64,000 bases of DNA from Devosia sp. (GCF_017307495.1 NZ_JAFKHE010000031.1:1-64000); one strand, 5' to 3'. Numbered from the stretch's first letter, positions 8,406-17,913 are shown. The notes: generated by a model from the sequence alone, not told the origin. Translations and numbers: made by a program.

Positions 8406-9350
8406 ATGACCGACAGTCCAGAAACGACGCGCGCCGGCGCCTTCCATGCGATCATGGACCGGCCCTACCTGATCCTCATCCTCACCACCCTGTTCTGGGG
8501 CGGCAATGTCGTGGCCGGCAAGCTCGCCGTCGGTCATATCGACGCCCACTCGCTGATGATCCTGCGCTGGACCGGCGCCCTGCTGCTGGTGGTGCCTTTT
8601 GCCATCGGCCCGGTGAAGCGCGACTGGCCGGTGATCCGCGCCAGGTGGTTGCTCTACCTGTTCTACGGCGCCGTCGGCTACGCGACCTTCAACGTCTTCG
8701 TCTACGTCGCGGCGCACTACACCACCGGCGTCAACACCGCGCTCGAACAGGCGACCATCAACATCATGGTTCTCCTGTTCAATTTCGTGCTGTTCGGGAC
8801 CCGCGTGCGCGTGCTGCAGCTGGCGGGAGTCGTGCTGACGATTGCCGGCATCGCGCTGATCGCCACGCATGGCGAGCTGAGCCGCATCGTGCGCCTCGAC
8901 CTCAATGTCGGCGACCTGATGGTGCTGTTCGCCTGCCTTGCCTACGCGGTGTATTCCATCGCGCTGCGCTGGCGCCCGCAGACCAACTGGCTGAGCTTCC
9001 TCGCTGCCACCTTCGTTGGCGCCATCCTCGCCTCGATCGCCTACCAGGCGACGATCGGCGATGGCCTCGCCCGCCTGCCGGCCAATCTCGGCGCCATTGA
9101 CGCGCAAGGCTGGATGATCGTCGCCTACACGGTGATCTTCCCCTCGGTACTCTCGCAGATGCTCTACGTCCGCGGCATCGAGCTGATCGGCTCCAACCGG
9201 GCGAGCCTGTTCATCAACCTGATCCCGCTGTTCGGCACCATCGGCTCGATCATCGTGCTGGGCGAGGTACTGCAGCCGTTCCATTTCATCGCGGCGGTGC
9301 TGATCGCCGCCGGCATCGTGCTGGCCGAGTGGAGCGCACGGCGCGGCTAG
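8406..9350 (+). CDS. EamA-family (DMT) transporter
   Basis: A 314-aa inner-membrane carrier of the drug/metabolite transporter superfamily with about ten hydrophobic helices in two EamA halves. The first half has LFWGGNVVAGKLAVGH near residues 29-44 and the second ends LGEVLQPFHFIAAVLIAAGIVLAE, the usual conserved EamA ends. Such proteins usually export amino acids or other small metabolites; the substrate cannot be told from sequence. It converges on serA with a strong shared terminator between. Starts at ATG 8406 after a hairpin-containing leader. Confidence 0.88.
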   Translation: MTDSPETTRAGAFHAIMDRPYLILILTTLFWGGNVVAGKLAVGHIDAHSLMILRWTGALLLVVPFAIGPVKRDWPVIRARWLLYLFYGAVGYATFNVFVYVAAHYTTGVNTALEQATINIMVLLFNFVLFGTRVRVLQLAGVVLTIAGIALIATHGELSRIVRLDLNVGDLMVLFACLAYAVYSIALRWRPQTNWLSFLAATFVGAILASIAYQATIGDGLARLPANLGAIDAQGWMIVAYTVIFPSVLSQMLYVRGIELIGSNRASLFINLIPLFGTIGSIIVLGEVLQPFHFIAAVLIAAGIVLAEWSARRG

Positions 9351-9357
9351 AAAGCAA

Positions 9358-9380
9358 AGGGCCGGTCGTCGACCGGCCCT
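9358..9380. terminator. Bidirectional terminator between eamA-type gene and serA
   Basis: A perfect inverted repeat, AGGGCCGGTC-GTC-GACCGGCCCT, lies in the convergent gap. The plus side continues CGTGTTCTT and the minus side ends in TTTGCTTT, so it can end transcripts from both directions. Confidence 0.85.
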
Positions 9381-9408
9381 CGTGTTCTTGCGTGGATCCG
9401 TGGCCCGC

Positions 9409-10995
9409 TCAGTTGAAGGCGAGAGCCTTGGCCTGCTTGACGCCGGGGAGGCTGGCGATCTCCTGGAGCTGCTCGGCGGTGACCGCACCGTCGATCGACA
9501 GCAGTGCGATGGCGTCGCCGCCCACCTCGGCGCGGCCGAGGTTGAAGTTGGCGATGTTGATGCCGAGGTTGCCGAGGAGCGTGCCGAGACGACCGATATG
9601 GCCCGGCTTGTCCTCGTTGGTGACGTAAAGCATGGCAGGTGTCAGCTCGGCATCCATGTTGATGCCCTTGACCTGGATGATGCGCGGCTTGCCGTTGGCG
9701 AAGATGGTGCCGGCGACGCCGCGCTCCTGCCGTTCGGTGACCACCGTGAGGCGGATGTAGCCTTCATAGGCGCCCTGCTGGTCGCGCGTGATGATTTCGA
9801 CATTGATGCCGCGATCCTTGGCGATCTGCGGGGCCGAGACCATGTTCACCTCGGCCACCTGCGGCTTCAGCACGCCGTTGATCGCCGCGGCGGTCATCGG
9901 CTTCACGTTGAGGGCGGCGACATTGCCCTCGTACTCGATGCGGATGCCCTTGATCGAGGTCTCGGTGAGCTGGCCGGCGAACGAGCCGAGCGCTTCGGCG
10001 AGCCTGATCCACGGCGTCAGGCGCGGCGCTTCCTCGGCGGTGATCGAGGGAAAGTTGAGCGCGTTGGCGATTTCGCCGGTGTTGAGATAGGCCGAAATCT
10101 GCTCGGCCACCTGCAACGCCACGTTCTCCTGCGCCTCGGTGGTGGAGGCGCCGAGATGCGGGGTGGCAATAAAATTGGCGAGTTCGAACAGCGGGTTGTT
10201 CTGAGCCGGCTCCTCGACGAAGACGTCGAACGCGGCGCCGGCAACCTTGCCCGACTTCAGCGCGTCGTAGAGCGCGGCCTCATCGACGAGGCCGCCGCGG
10301 GCGCAGTTGATGATGCGCACGCCGTCCTTCATCTTGGCGATGGCTTCGGCATTGATGATGTTGCGGGTGGCATCGATCAGCGGCGTGTGCAGGGTGATGA
10401 AATCGGCGCGCTTGAACAGCTCGTCCAGCTCGACCTTCTCGACACCGATCGCCTGGGCCCGCTCCGGGGTGAGGAAGGGGTCGTAGGCGATGACCTTCAT
10501 CTTCAGGCCCTGGGCGCGATCAGCGACGATCGAGCCGATATTGCCGGCGCCGATGAGGCCGAGCACCTTGTTGGTGACTTCGACGCCCATGAAGCGGTTC
10601 TTTTCCCACTTCGATGCCTTGGTCGAGGCATCGGCCTCGGGGAGCTGGCGGGCTAGCGCGAACATCATGGCGATGGCGTGCTCGGCCGTGGTGATCGAGT
10701 TGCCGAAGGGCGTGTTCATCACGATGATGCCCTTCTTGGTCGCGGCCGGGATGTCGACATTGTCGACACCGATGCCGGCGCGGCCGATGACCTTCAAGTT
10801 CTTGGCAGCGCTCAGGATTTTCTCGGTGACCTTGGTCGCCGAGCGGATCGCGAGGCCGTCGTACTGGCCGATGACTTCGAACAGCTTGTCCTTGTCCTTG
10901 CCGAGGTCCGGCAGGTAGTCGACGTCGATATTGTTGTCCTTGAAGATCTGGACAGCCGTCTTGCTCAGCTTGTCCGAAACGAGAACCTTGGGCAT
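9409..10995 (-). CDS. serA: D-3-phosphoglycerate dehydrogenase
   Basis: First step of serine synthesis: oxidises 3-phosphoglycerate with NAD+. The 528-aa protein is the long form with N-terminal catalytic/NAD domain (VLGLIGAGNIGSIVADRAQG dinucleotide fold), an intervening ASB domain and a C-terminal ACT domain (EDKPGHIGRLGTLLGNLGIN), which usually binds serine for feedback control. Catalytic region NCARGGLVDEAAL and the HLGAST motif are present. ATG 10995 is preceded by AAGAGGAGGG, an excellent ribosome site, so upstream in-frame codons are not used. It lies 88 nt downstream of serC and the two should form one operon. Confidence 0.97.
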   Translation of the reverse strand: MPKVLVSDKLSKTAVQIFKDNNIDVDYLPDLGKDKDKLFEVIGQYDGLAIRSATKVTEKILSAAKNLKVIGRAGIGVDNVDIPAATKKGIIVMNTPFGNSITTAEHAIAMMFALARQLPEADASTKASKWEKNRFMGVEVTNKVLGLIGAGNIGSIVADRAQGLKMKVIAYDPFLTPERAQAIGVEKVELDELFKRADFITLHTPLIDATRNIINAEAIAKMKDGVRIINCARGGLVDEAALYDALKSGKVAGAAFDVFVEEPAQNNPLFELANFIATPHLGASTTEAQENVALQVAEQISAYLNTGEIANALNFPSITAEEAPRLTPWIRLAEALGSFAGQLTETSIKGIRIEYEGNVAALNVKPMTAAAINGVLKPQVAEVNMVSAPQIAKDRGINVEIITRDQQGAYEGYIRLTVVTERQERGVAGTIFANGKPRIIQVKGINMDAELTPAMLYVTNEDKPGHIGRLGTLLGNLGINIANFNLGRAEVGGDAIALLSIDGAVTAEQLQEIASLPGVKQAKALAFN

Positions 10996-11083
10996 GTCGC
11001 CCTCCTCTTGCCGCGGGAATGCCACGCGGATGAACGGGAAATAACGGGACAGGGACCCTCGCTCTACGCGAGGGCCAGCTTCC

Positions 11084-12268
<1,185 letters not shown>

Positions 12269-12270
12269 GG

Positions 12271-12308
12271 CGACCCTCCCAGGTCGAAAGCCTCACGTTA
12301 GGGTGAGG
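12271..12308 (-). ncRNA. serC leader RNA (two tandem hairpins)
   Basis: Read on the minus strand, CCTCAC-CCTAAC-GTGAGG (12308-12291) forms a 6-bp stem, followed after 4 nt by CGACC-TGGGAG-GGTCG (12286-12271). The serC Shine-Dalgarno (GGGAGG) sits in the loop and 3' arm of the second hairpin, 2 nt before the ATG. A conserved serC motif RNA upstream of serC-serA in alphaproteobacteria is known; identity here is by position and shape, not by a covariance search. Confidence 0.6.
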
Positions 12309-12653
12309 TGTCCTGAGACGGGCTGATACTCCTGCTCGCCCGATCGCGTCAATGGGGATCGGATGCGCCTTTGGTTGGCCTGGCAGCCAGCGATGGCGCT
12401 ATCGCCGCGCCTATGCCGCGCACCTCAAAGGGGGCCCGGCATGCGCCGGTCGCGGGCGATCCCGGATGACATCCGCGCCTCGCGCGAGCGACACGCCGAC
12501 GCATAACGCCGGCATCACGTGGACGACGCTATGGTTAACAAGCGTGCAGGATTTTCGGGGCCTGAACGCGACCTGCTCCCTCCTTGCGGCGGAGGGAGCA
12601 GTTTTCTTGGAGGCCATGCCGATCCGGGAACGGCTCCAGCCTTCGGCCAGGTC
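12309..12653. other. Intergenic stretch between serC leader and mucR
   Basis: 345 bp with no convincing protein gene. It should hold the serC promoter (minus strand, near 12310-12380). It also carries a strong plus-strand terminator-like hairpin at 12573-12605 that serves no annotated plus-strand gene. The mucR 3' end follows directly. Confidence 0.5.
12573..12605 (+). terminator. Orphan rho-independent terminator, plus strand
   Basis: A perfect 11-bp stem CTGCTCCCTCC / GGAGGGAGCAG with a 7-nt loop is followed by TTTT on the plus strand. Both flanking genes are on the minus strand; read that way the hairpin is preceded by AAAA and lacks a T run, so it is a poor mucR terminator. It may end an unannotated plus-strand small RNA, or serve mucR inefficiently. 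Confidence 0.6.
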
Positions 12654-13127
12654 TCAGGCGAGAACCTTGCCGCGTCCGCGCACCGCGGGTGTCTTTGGCT
12701 TGCGCCCCAGGCCGATGGTCTTGGCCAGACGCGAGCGAGCCTCCGAATAGGTCGGGGCCACCATCGGATAGTCGGGCGGCAAGTTCCACTTGGCCCGATA
12801 TTCTTCCGGCGACATATCGTATTCAGTGCGCAGATGACGCTTGAGCGACTTGAATTTCTTGCCGTCTTCCAGGCAGATCAAGTACTCGGGCGTGATCGAC
12901 TTCTTCACCGGAACGGCCGGCTTGGCCTCGACCACCGCTTCCGGCTCGGCGGCACCGCCCAGACCGACGAGTGTCGCATGCACGCTCGCGATCAGCTTGC
13001 CCAGATCGCTGGCGCTGAGCGCATTGTGACTGACGTATGCGCTCACAATGTCCGCGCTCAATTCCACCAGATGAGAACTGCGTGCCTCCGACCCCGCTGC
13101 TGACGAGTTCGACGCTCCTGATTCCAT
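12654..13127 (-). CDS. mucR: MucR/Ros-family zinc-finger transcriptional regulator
   Basis: Small DNA-binding regulator of alphaproteobacteria (MucR/Ros/RosR), known to repress exopolysaccharide, motility and many horizontally acquired genes by binding AT-rich DNA. The 157-aa protein shows the prokaryotic zinc finger ICLEDGKKFKSLKRHLRTEY followed by MSPEEYRAKWNLPPDYPMVA, closely matching MucR. The N-terminal half carries the oligomerisation region; there is a Pro/Ala/Val-rich linker. It is transcribed away from the BTAD-YcaO-TfuA cluster, sharing a divergent intergenic region, so it could control that cluster (inference). Confidence 0.93.
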   Translation of the reverse strand: MESGASNSSAAGSEARSSHLVELSADIVSAYVSHNALSASDLGKLIASVHATLVGLGGAAEPEAVVEAKPAVPVKKSITPEYLICLEDGKKFKSLKRHLRTEYDMSPEEYRAKWNLPPDYPMVAPTYSEARSRLAKTIGLGRKPKTPAVRGRGKVLA

Positions 13128-13344
13128 ACTTCCCTCTAGAATGTTGCCTAGGTTTCGGGTCCTAAGTACGCGAGACTACGGCCCACCCGCCGAAGCCCCT
13201 CGGGGTTATTTCGCTGGCGCATTGCAGTAGGGCAGCTTACTTGAATGCGTTATCCAGCCGTTATGTCGCTACGCTTCGGCCTTTACTTCGTCAAGTAAAC
13301 TTCCACCAGATTGTCGGAACAACTGAACTTTGCCGATCACTTTC

Positions 13345-15294
13345 ATGCTTGGAACGGTATCGCTGCAGCTCCTGGGCAGTCCGGTTCTCCGCCTGCCGGA
13401 TGGATCGGCCGTGAAACTGCGGCAGAAGGCCTATGCCCTGGCCGCCCTGCTCTACCTCGAGTTCTCGAATCGCACCCGGCGGTCGTCGCTGGCCGAGAAG
13501 GTCTGGGAGGACAGCTCCGCCGAGCAGGCGATGACCAACCTGCGCCAGACCCTGCTGCACACGCGCGACGTCGAGTCCCGCCATGGTTTCCTCCTGTTCG
13601 AGGCCGACGCCACCGAGATTGAGCTCAACCGCGACCTGACCATCGACCTGCGCGAGATCGGCCGCATCCGCGCCGCCACCGACGCCGCCGACCTCGAGAC
13701 GCTGATCGACCTGTATCGCGGCGAACTGCTGGCCGGCGTCGACGGGCTGGGCAGCGAATTCGGCCAGTGGCTTTCGCTCGAGCGCACCCGCATCGAGAAC
13801 CAGTTTGCCATCCAGGCCACCGAGGCGGCGCTGCGCTTCGGTGGACGCACCGGCCACGCAGCCTTGCACAAGCTGGCCGAGCGCCTGCCCTACTCCGACA
13901 CCGTCTGCCGCGCGACGATCGAACTGTTGCGCGCCGAGGGCAACGAAGCCGGGGCTCGGGCCGCCTACGCCGCCTTCCGCAACCGGCTGCGCCATGGCCT
14001 CGGACTGGAGCCGGCGGCGGAGACCGCCGAGCTGATCGAGCAGGAGGGAGCGGCGCCGGTCGGCGCCCAGCCGCGCACGCCGGCCCGCCGCTCCACCGAC
14101 ATCCAGCCCGACGACACGATCCGCCCCAGCTTCGTGCCGCGCGTCGTGCTGCTGCCGCCGCTGCAGGATTTCAAGCAAGCCTCGATCCCCAGGCACCTTG
14201 CGCCGGCGCTGGTGGAGGACGTCACGATCGGCCTGTCGCGGCTGAAATCGGTGTCGGTGATCGCCCCGCACACGGCCTGGCAGCTCGACCCGTTCTCGGC
14301 CCTCGACGAAGTACGCTCGCACCAGATCGACTATGCCGTCGAAAGCCGCATTGCGCCCAACTTCACCGGCGACGGGCTCTCGCTCGCCATCCGCCTCGTC
14401 CGCGCGGCCGGTCGCGAGATCGTCTGGGCTGACAAGTTCGCCTTCTCGGCCCTCAGCGCGCAGGAGCGCTATTGGGACTTCACCAACGGGGTCGCCCGCG
14501 CCCTCGCCGACTCGATCGAGACGGCCGAACTGCAGCGGGAGCGGACGCAGCGCGACGCCAACGCCTATTCCCATTATCTCGCCGGCCGGCACAACCTGCG
14601 CACGTTCGACCTGCCCAAGATCCGGCGGGGCCGCAAGTCGCTGCGCATCGCCCGCGAGATCGAGCCGGAGCAGGCCTCGATCGAAAGCGCCCTCGCCCGT
14701 TCATACGTGGTCGAGTGGGTGCTCCGCGCCGGCTCGGACCGGGCGCTGCTCGACAAGGCCAAGCTCCACGCCGAGCGCGCCGTGTCGATCGACCCCAATG
14801 ACGGCACGGCCTATCGTGAGCTCGGGCGCGTCGCCCTGTTCGACCGGGACCTCGACCTGAGCCTCGCCCACATGTCGATGGCGGCCGACCTCGCCCCCAA
14901 CCATGCCGACGTGCTGGCCGACTTTGCCGACACGCTTGTCCACAACTCCGACTTCAACAGCGCACAGGAAAAGATCGACGCTGCGATCCGGCTCAATCCG
15001 GTGCCGCCCGACGAGTACCTGTGGACCCTGGGCGGCATCAATTTCTTCCGCGGCCGGTGGGAGGAGGCCTTGCGCCACCTGAGCCAGATGCGGAACCCCG
15101 AACCCGCCTTCCGGCTGATGGCCGCAGCGGCGGCCATGGCGGGTCAGATGGATCTCGCCCGACGCTATCGGTTGCAAGCGCTTAAATTGCAGCCTGATTT
15201 CACAACCTCCCGTTGGGTATCCCGCATGCCGCAGCGGGACCCTGCCGATGTCGACCTGTATATCGAGGCATTGCGAAAGGCCGGATTCAAGTAG
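13345..15294 (+). CDS. BTAD/SARP-type transcriptional regulator with TolB-like and TPR domains
   Basis: A 649-aa cytoplasmic regulator. Residues about 1-90 form an OmpR-like winged helix (LRLPDGSAVKLRQKAYALAALLYL ... SLAEKVWEDSSAEQAMTNLRQ); about 95-250 a bacterial transcriptional activator domain (BTAD) rich in helices; about 265-400 an adenylate-cyclase-associated TolB-like segment (VVLLPPLQDF ... LAPALVEDVTIGLSRLKSVSVIAPHTAW); and 430-645 TPR repeats. An in-frame TTG at 13330 adds 5 residues; neither start has a good ribosome site. Only 20 nt separate its stop from the small peptide gene, so it probably heads the operon with peptide, YcaO and TfuA and acts as the pathway's own activator (inference). 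Confidence 0.85.
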   Translation: MLGTVSLQLLGSPVLRLPDGSAVKLRQKAYALAALLYLEFSNRTRRSSLAEKVWEDSSAEQAMTNLRQTLLHTRDVESRHGFLLFEADATEIELNRDLTIDLREIGRIRAATDAADLETLIDLYRGELLAGVDGLGSEFGQWLSLERTRIENQFAIQATEAALRFGGRTGHAALHKLAERLPYSDTVCRATIELLRAEGNEAGARAAYAAFRNRLRHGLGLEPAAETAELIEQEGAAPVGAQPRTPARRSTDIQPDDTIRPSFVPRVVLLPPLQDFKQASIPRHLAPALVEDVTIGLSRLKSVSVIAPHTAWQLDPFSALDEVRSHQIDYAVESRIAPNFTGDGLSLAIRLVRAAGREIVWADKFAFSALSAQERYWDFTNGVARALADSIETAELQRERTQRDANAYSHYLAGRHNLRTFDLPKIRRGRKSLRIAREIEPEQASIESALARSYVVEWVLRAGSDRALLDKAKLHAERAVSIDPNDGTAYRELGRVALFDRDLDLSLAHMSMAADLAPNHADVLADFADTLVHNSDFNSAQEKIDAAIRLNPVPPDEYLWTLGGINFFRGRWEEALRHLSQMRNPEPAFRLMAAAAAMAGQMDLARRYRLQALKLQPDFTTSRWVSRMPQRDPADVDLYIEALRKAGFK

Positions 15295-15314
15295 GCCGCA
15301 AAGGAGATATACTT

Positions 15315-15533
15315 ATGCGCTACGTCATCATTGGGCAGAAAGATTCTTCGCAGCTGTTGGTCGTGGACACTCAGCTGATGACTGTTACCCCGGTGGACCA
15401 GGAAACCGTGGTTCCCTCCAACGTCCGCTCCGCGCTCGCTGCCGGCAACACCATCGTTGACGGCATCGACATCGCCGTGGCCGCCGGTCAGCGCGATGAC
15501 GGCTCGGCCGTCTGGCACTTCCACGCCAAGTAA
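15315..15533 (+). CDS. Small peptide, candidate RiPP precursor of the YcaO-TfuA pair
   Basis: A 72-aa peptide beginning MRYVIIGQKDSSQLLVVD and ending GQRDDGSAVWHFHAK. No family is recognised. It has no cysteine, few Ser/Thr in its C-terminal half, and glycines at the AGNTIVDGID and AAGQRDDGSA segments that could be backbone-modification sites. The ribosome site is near ideal: AAGGAG (15301-15306) 8 nt before ATG, much stronger than those of its neighbours, suggesting higher output than the enzymes. It lies 20 nt after the regulator and 17 nt before the YcaO start. Position, size and expression signal fit a precursor peptide for YcaO/TfuA modification; the alternative is a small structural or binding partner. 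Confidence 0.72.
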   Translation: MRYVIIGQKDSSQLLVVDTQLMTVTPVDQETVVPSNVRSALAAGNTIVDGIDIAVAAGQRDDGSAVWHFHAK

Positions 15534-15550
15534 GACCGAAGCGACAACAC

Positions 15551-16753
15551 TTGCTTGGGGATCCGACTCTCCGCCCGGCGGCTCCGGCCGCGGGCGGCAC
15601 CACAAGTCCCGCGGCGTTGCTGCGGGATTTGTCTTTGCACTTTGCCCGGCTGGGCATCACCCGGCTGGCGCGCCAGACCGGCCTCGATCGCATCGGCATC
15701 CCCTGCTATGCGGCGATCCGGCCGAATTCGGCGACCATCGCCAGCCACCAGGGCAAGGGCATGGACGACGTCTCGGCCCAGATTTCAGCGGTGATGGAGG
15801 CGGCCGAATACGCCATCGCCGAGGCCCCGCGGGCACTCGAGCGCAGCATGAGCCTTGCCGAGCTCGAAGCGGCCGGCACCGCCACGATGGACGTGGGCCA
15901 CCTGCTGCCGCGCGGCGCCGTGATCGACCCGCACCGGCCGCTGCGCTGGGTCGAGGGCGTCGTGCTCGAGACCGGCTCGCCCATCCTCGTCCCCTATGAC
16001 GCCGTGGCCCTCGGTCCGCCCCCCAGCGACCTGCCCGGTATTGCGCAATCGACCAACGGCATCGCCGCCGGCACGACGCAGACCCGGGCGCTGATCCATG
16101 CCATGTGCGAGGTGATCGAGCGCGATGCCGTCTGCCTCTGGGGTTTCAAGTCGGACGCTGCCGCTGCCGCAACCGCCGTCGCGCCCGCCGCCTTCGACGA
16201 TGCCGATGTCGACGCGCTGGACTTCCGCATCGCCGAAGCAGGATTCCGCCTCCGCCTCTATGACCAGACCAGCAATACCGGCCTGCCGGTGATCTACGCC
16301 GTGCTCTCGCCCGACGACGGTGCCGAGCACCATTTCGACGCGGCGACCGGCGCCAGTTGCCATCCCATCGCCGCGGTGGCGGCCCGGCGCGCCATCGTCG
16401 AGGCGGCCCAGACCCGCATCACCAACATTGCCGGCGCTCGCGACGACATCGTCGAGAACGAATACGAGCAGCACTTGAGCCGCAGCATCGCCGTGCTGAC
16501 CGAGACGCCGCTTGCCGCCGATCGCCCGGCTCCCGCCGGGCTCACGGGCCCCGCCAGCGAGGAGGGACTGCTCACCGCCGTGCGGGCCGGGCTGATGCGT
16601 GTCGGGCTTGGCGGCACCATCGTCATCCCACTGGGGGGCGAGGACGTTGGCATCCATGTGGTGAAGGTCTTCGTGCCCGGCCTCGAGGACCGGCTCACCA
16701 ACCGCAACTGGCGCCCCGGCCGGCGCGCCGCTGCCGCCATGCTGGGGTTCTGA
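15551..16753 (+). CDS. YcaO-family ATP-dependent amide-activating enzyme (TfuA-associated)
   Basis: YcaO enzymes phosphorylate a backbone amide oxygen with ATP so a nucleophile can replace it; with TfuA the usual product is a thioamide. The 400-aa protein has the ATP/Mg sites expected: QGKGMDDVSAQISAVMEAAE (E83, E86) and STNGIAAGTTQTRALIHAMC followed by EVIERDA (about 167-193, E187 and E190). It lacks the C-terminal PxPxP of azoline-forming YcaOs, ending RRAAAAMLGF, consistent with the stand-alone/TfuA type. Start is TTG 15551 by length and homology-like N terminus (LARQTGLDRIGIP near 39-51); no good ribosome site, so translation may depend on coupling to the peptide gene 17 nt upstream. Overlaps tfuA (TGATG). 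Confidence 0.9.
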   Translation: MLGDPTLRPAAPAAGGTTSPAALLRDLSLHFARLGITRLARQTGLDRIGIPCYAAIRPNSATIASHQGKGMDDVSAQISAVMEAAEYAIAEAPRALERSMSLAELEAAGTATMDVGHLLPRGAVIDPHRPLRWVEGVVLETGSPILVPYDAVALGPPPSDLPGIAQSTNGIAAGTTQTRALIHAMCEVIERDAVCLWGFKSDAAAAATAVAPAAFDDADVDALDFRIAEAGFRLRLYDQTSNTGLPVIYAVLSPDDGAEHHFDAATGASCHPIAAVAARRAIVEAAQTRITNIAGARDDIVENEYEQHLSRSIAVLTETPLAADRPAPAGLTGPASEEGLLTAVRAGLMRVGLGGTIVIPLGGEDVGIHVVKVFVPGLEDRLTNRNWRPGRRAAAAMLGF

Positions 16754-17451
16754 TGAAAGTCCTGTTCGCCGGGCCTTCGCTGTGGGGCGCGTCCTACGAT
16801 CGATCCGGCCTCGATGTCCGCCCGCCGGCCCGGCAAGGCGACATCCATCGCGCCGTGCTGCATGGCGCCGATGCGATCGGCCTCGTCGACGGCGTGTTCG
16901 GCTTCGTGCCCTCGGTCTGGCACAAGGAGATCCTGTTCGCGCTTAAGTCCGGGGTGCGCGTGCTCGGCGCCGCTTCTCTCGGCGCCCTGCGCGCCGCCGA
17001 GTGCGCCCCCTTCGGCATGGAAGTCGTCGGCCCCATCGCCCGCAGCTACCAGCTCGGCACTCGCACCGAGGACGCCGATGTCTGCCTCGTCCACGCCCCT
17101 GCCGAACTCGACTTCATGCCGCTGACCGAGCCGCTGGTCGACGTGGAGGCCACGGTGGCCGCGATGCGCGCGGCCGGGCTTGCCGGACCCGGCGAGGCCG
17201 AGGCGCTGCTCGTCGCGGCGCGCTCTATCTACTTCGCCGACCGCACCGTCGAGACGATCACCGCCATGGCCGGCCTGCACGAGCTTGCCCCGGCCTATCG
17301 CAAGGCCCGTGTCGGCGCCAAGACTGCCGACGCGCTGCTGCTCGTCGAAGGCCTGCGCGCGCTGCCGCCGGGCCGGCAGGCGCCGCCCGACTGGGAGTTC
17401 GTCCCGTCCGACCCGTGGCGGCACTATCTTGCCGGCCAGCCGGCGGCGTAG
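16753..17451 (+). CDS. tfuA: TfuA-like protein, YcaO partner
   Basis: A 232-aa TfuA-domain protein. The core motif SVWHKEILFALKSGVRVLGA followed by ASLGALRAAECAPFGMEVVG (about 55-95) is the family hallmark. TfuA proteins partner YcaO in installing thioamides, probably by delivering or activating sulfur (known for methanogen McrA thioglycine and thiovarsolin-type pathways, and named from trifolitoxin work). Its ATG shares bases with the YcaO stop (TGATG, 16751-16755), so the two are made together. No hydrolase for freeing sulfide is fused here. Last certain gene of the cluster; 180 nt of non-coding DNA follow. Confidence 0.93.
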   Translation: MKVLFAGPSLWGASYDRSGLDVRPPARQGDIHRAVLHGADAIGLVDGVFGFVPSVWHKEILFALKSGVRVLGAASLGALRAAECAPFGMEVVGPIARSYQLGTRTEDADVCLVHAPAELDFMPLTEPLVDVEATVAAMRAAGLAGPGEAEALLVAARSIYFADRTVETITAMAGLHELAPAYRKARVGAKTADALLLVEGLRALPPGRQAPPDWEFVPSDPWRHYLAGQPAA

Positions 17452-17630
17452 TCGGCTTTCTCTCAGGCACCTGCGGTAGCGTGCGAGCGCAGCAGCATCG
17501 GCAACGGGCGCCCGCGAGAATGATACGATTAATTCAATGAATTCATATGGATAGCAGCGCACATCGACGCCTGCTGCCAGCTGTGGCACACTGGCCTTGC
17601 AACATCTGCAACAGCCACGAGGAGGGGGCC

Positions 17631-17846
17631 ATGGCAACGATGGTGCGGCTCTCGCGCGAACAGATCGACCAGATGTTCGTCGAGATGGACGAGATGGAAA
17701 AGAACCTCAAGGCCATCCACGCCGAACTGATCGAGCTGGGCGTGCCCAGGGAAACACTGAGCCGCTTCGCACGCATGCACGACCGCTATACGGCAGGCGT
17801 CGCCTTCCTGATGAAGCAGCGCGACCTGGGCCGGGCCGCCGACTAG
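17631..17846 (+). CDS. Small helical protein of unknown function
   Basis: A 71-aa, charged, almost wholly helical protein (LSREQIDQMFVEMDEMEKNL ... VPRETLSRFARMHDRY) with no cysteine and no signal peptide. Start chosen at ATG 17631 behind GAGGAGGGGG, a strong ribosome site; an in-frame upstream start lacks one. It resembles no family I can name; a two-helix coiled coil is the likely shape. It lies 180 nt after tfuA and 67 nt before the secreted protein gene on the same strand, so membership in the RiPP-like cluster is possible but unproven. Confidence 0.72.
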   Translation: MATMVRLSREQIDQMFVEMDEMEKNLKAIHAELIELGVPRETLSRFARMHDRYTAGVAFLMKQRDLGRAAD

Positions 17847-17913
17847 CGTCGGCGAGGACGAGGGCCCGGAGGCCAGGCGGCCTCGGCAGCGGCCCGGCAA
17901 TGGAGGGGTCGCC

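Noticed and set aside
8119..8409. 96-codon open frame between purA and the EamA gene
   Set aside because: Arg/Ser/Pro-rich translation with no domain, overlaps the EamA start and crosses a hairpin; I treat the stretch as non-coding.
17452..17630. Transporter or peptidase gene completing the YcaO-TfuA cluster
   Set aside because: The gap has no frame with membrane segments or protease motifs; nothing in the surrounding 5 kb encodes one.
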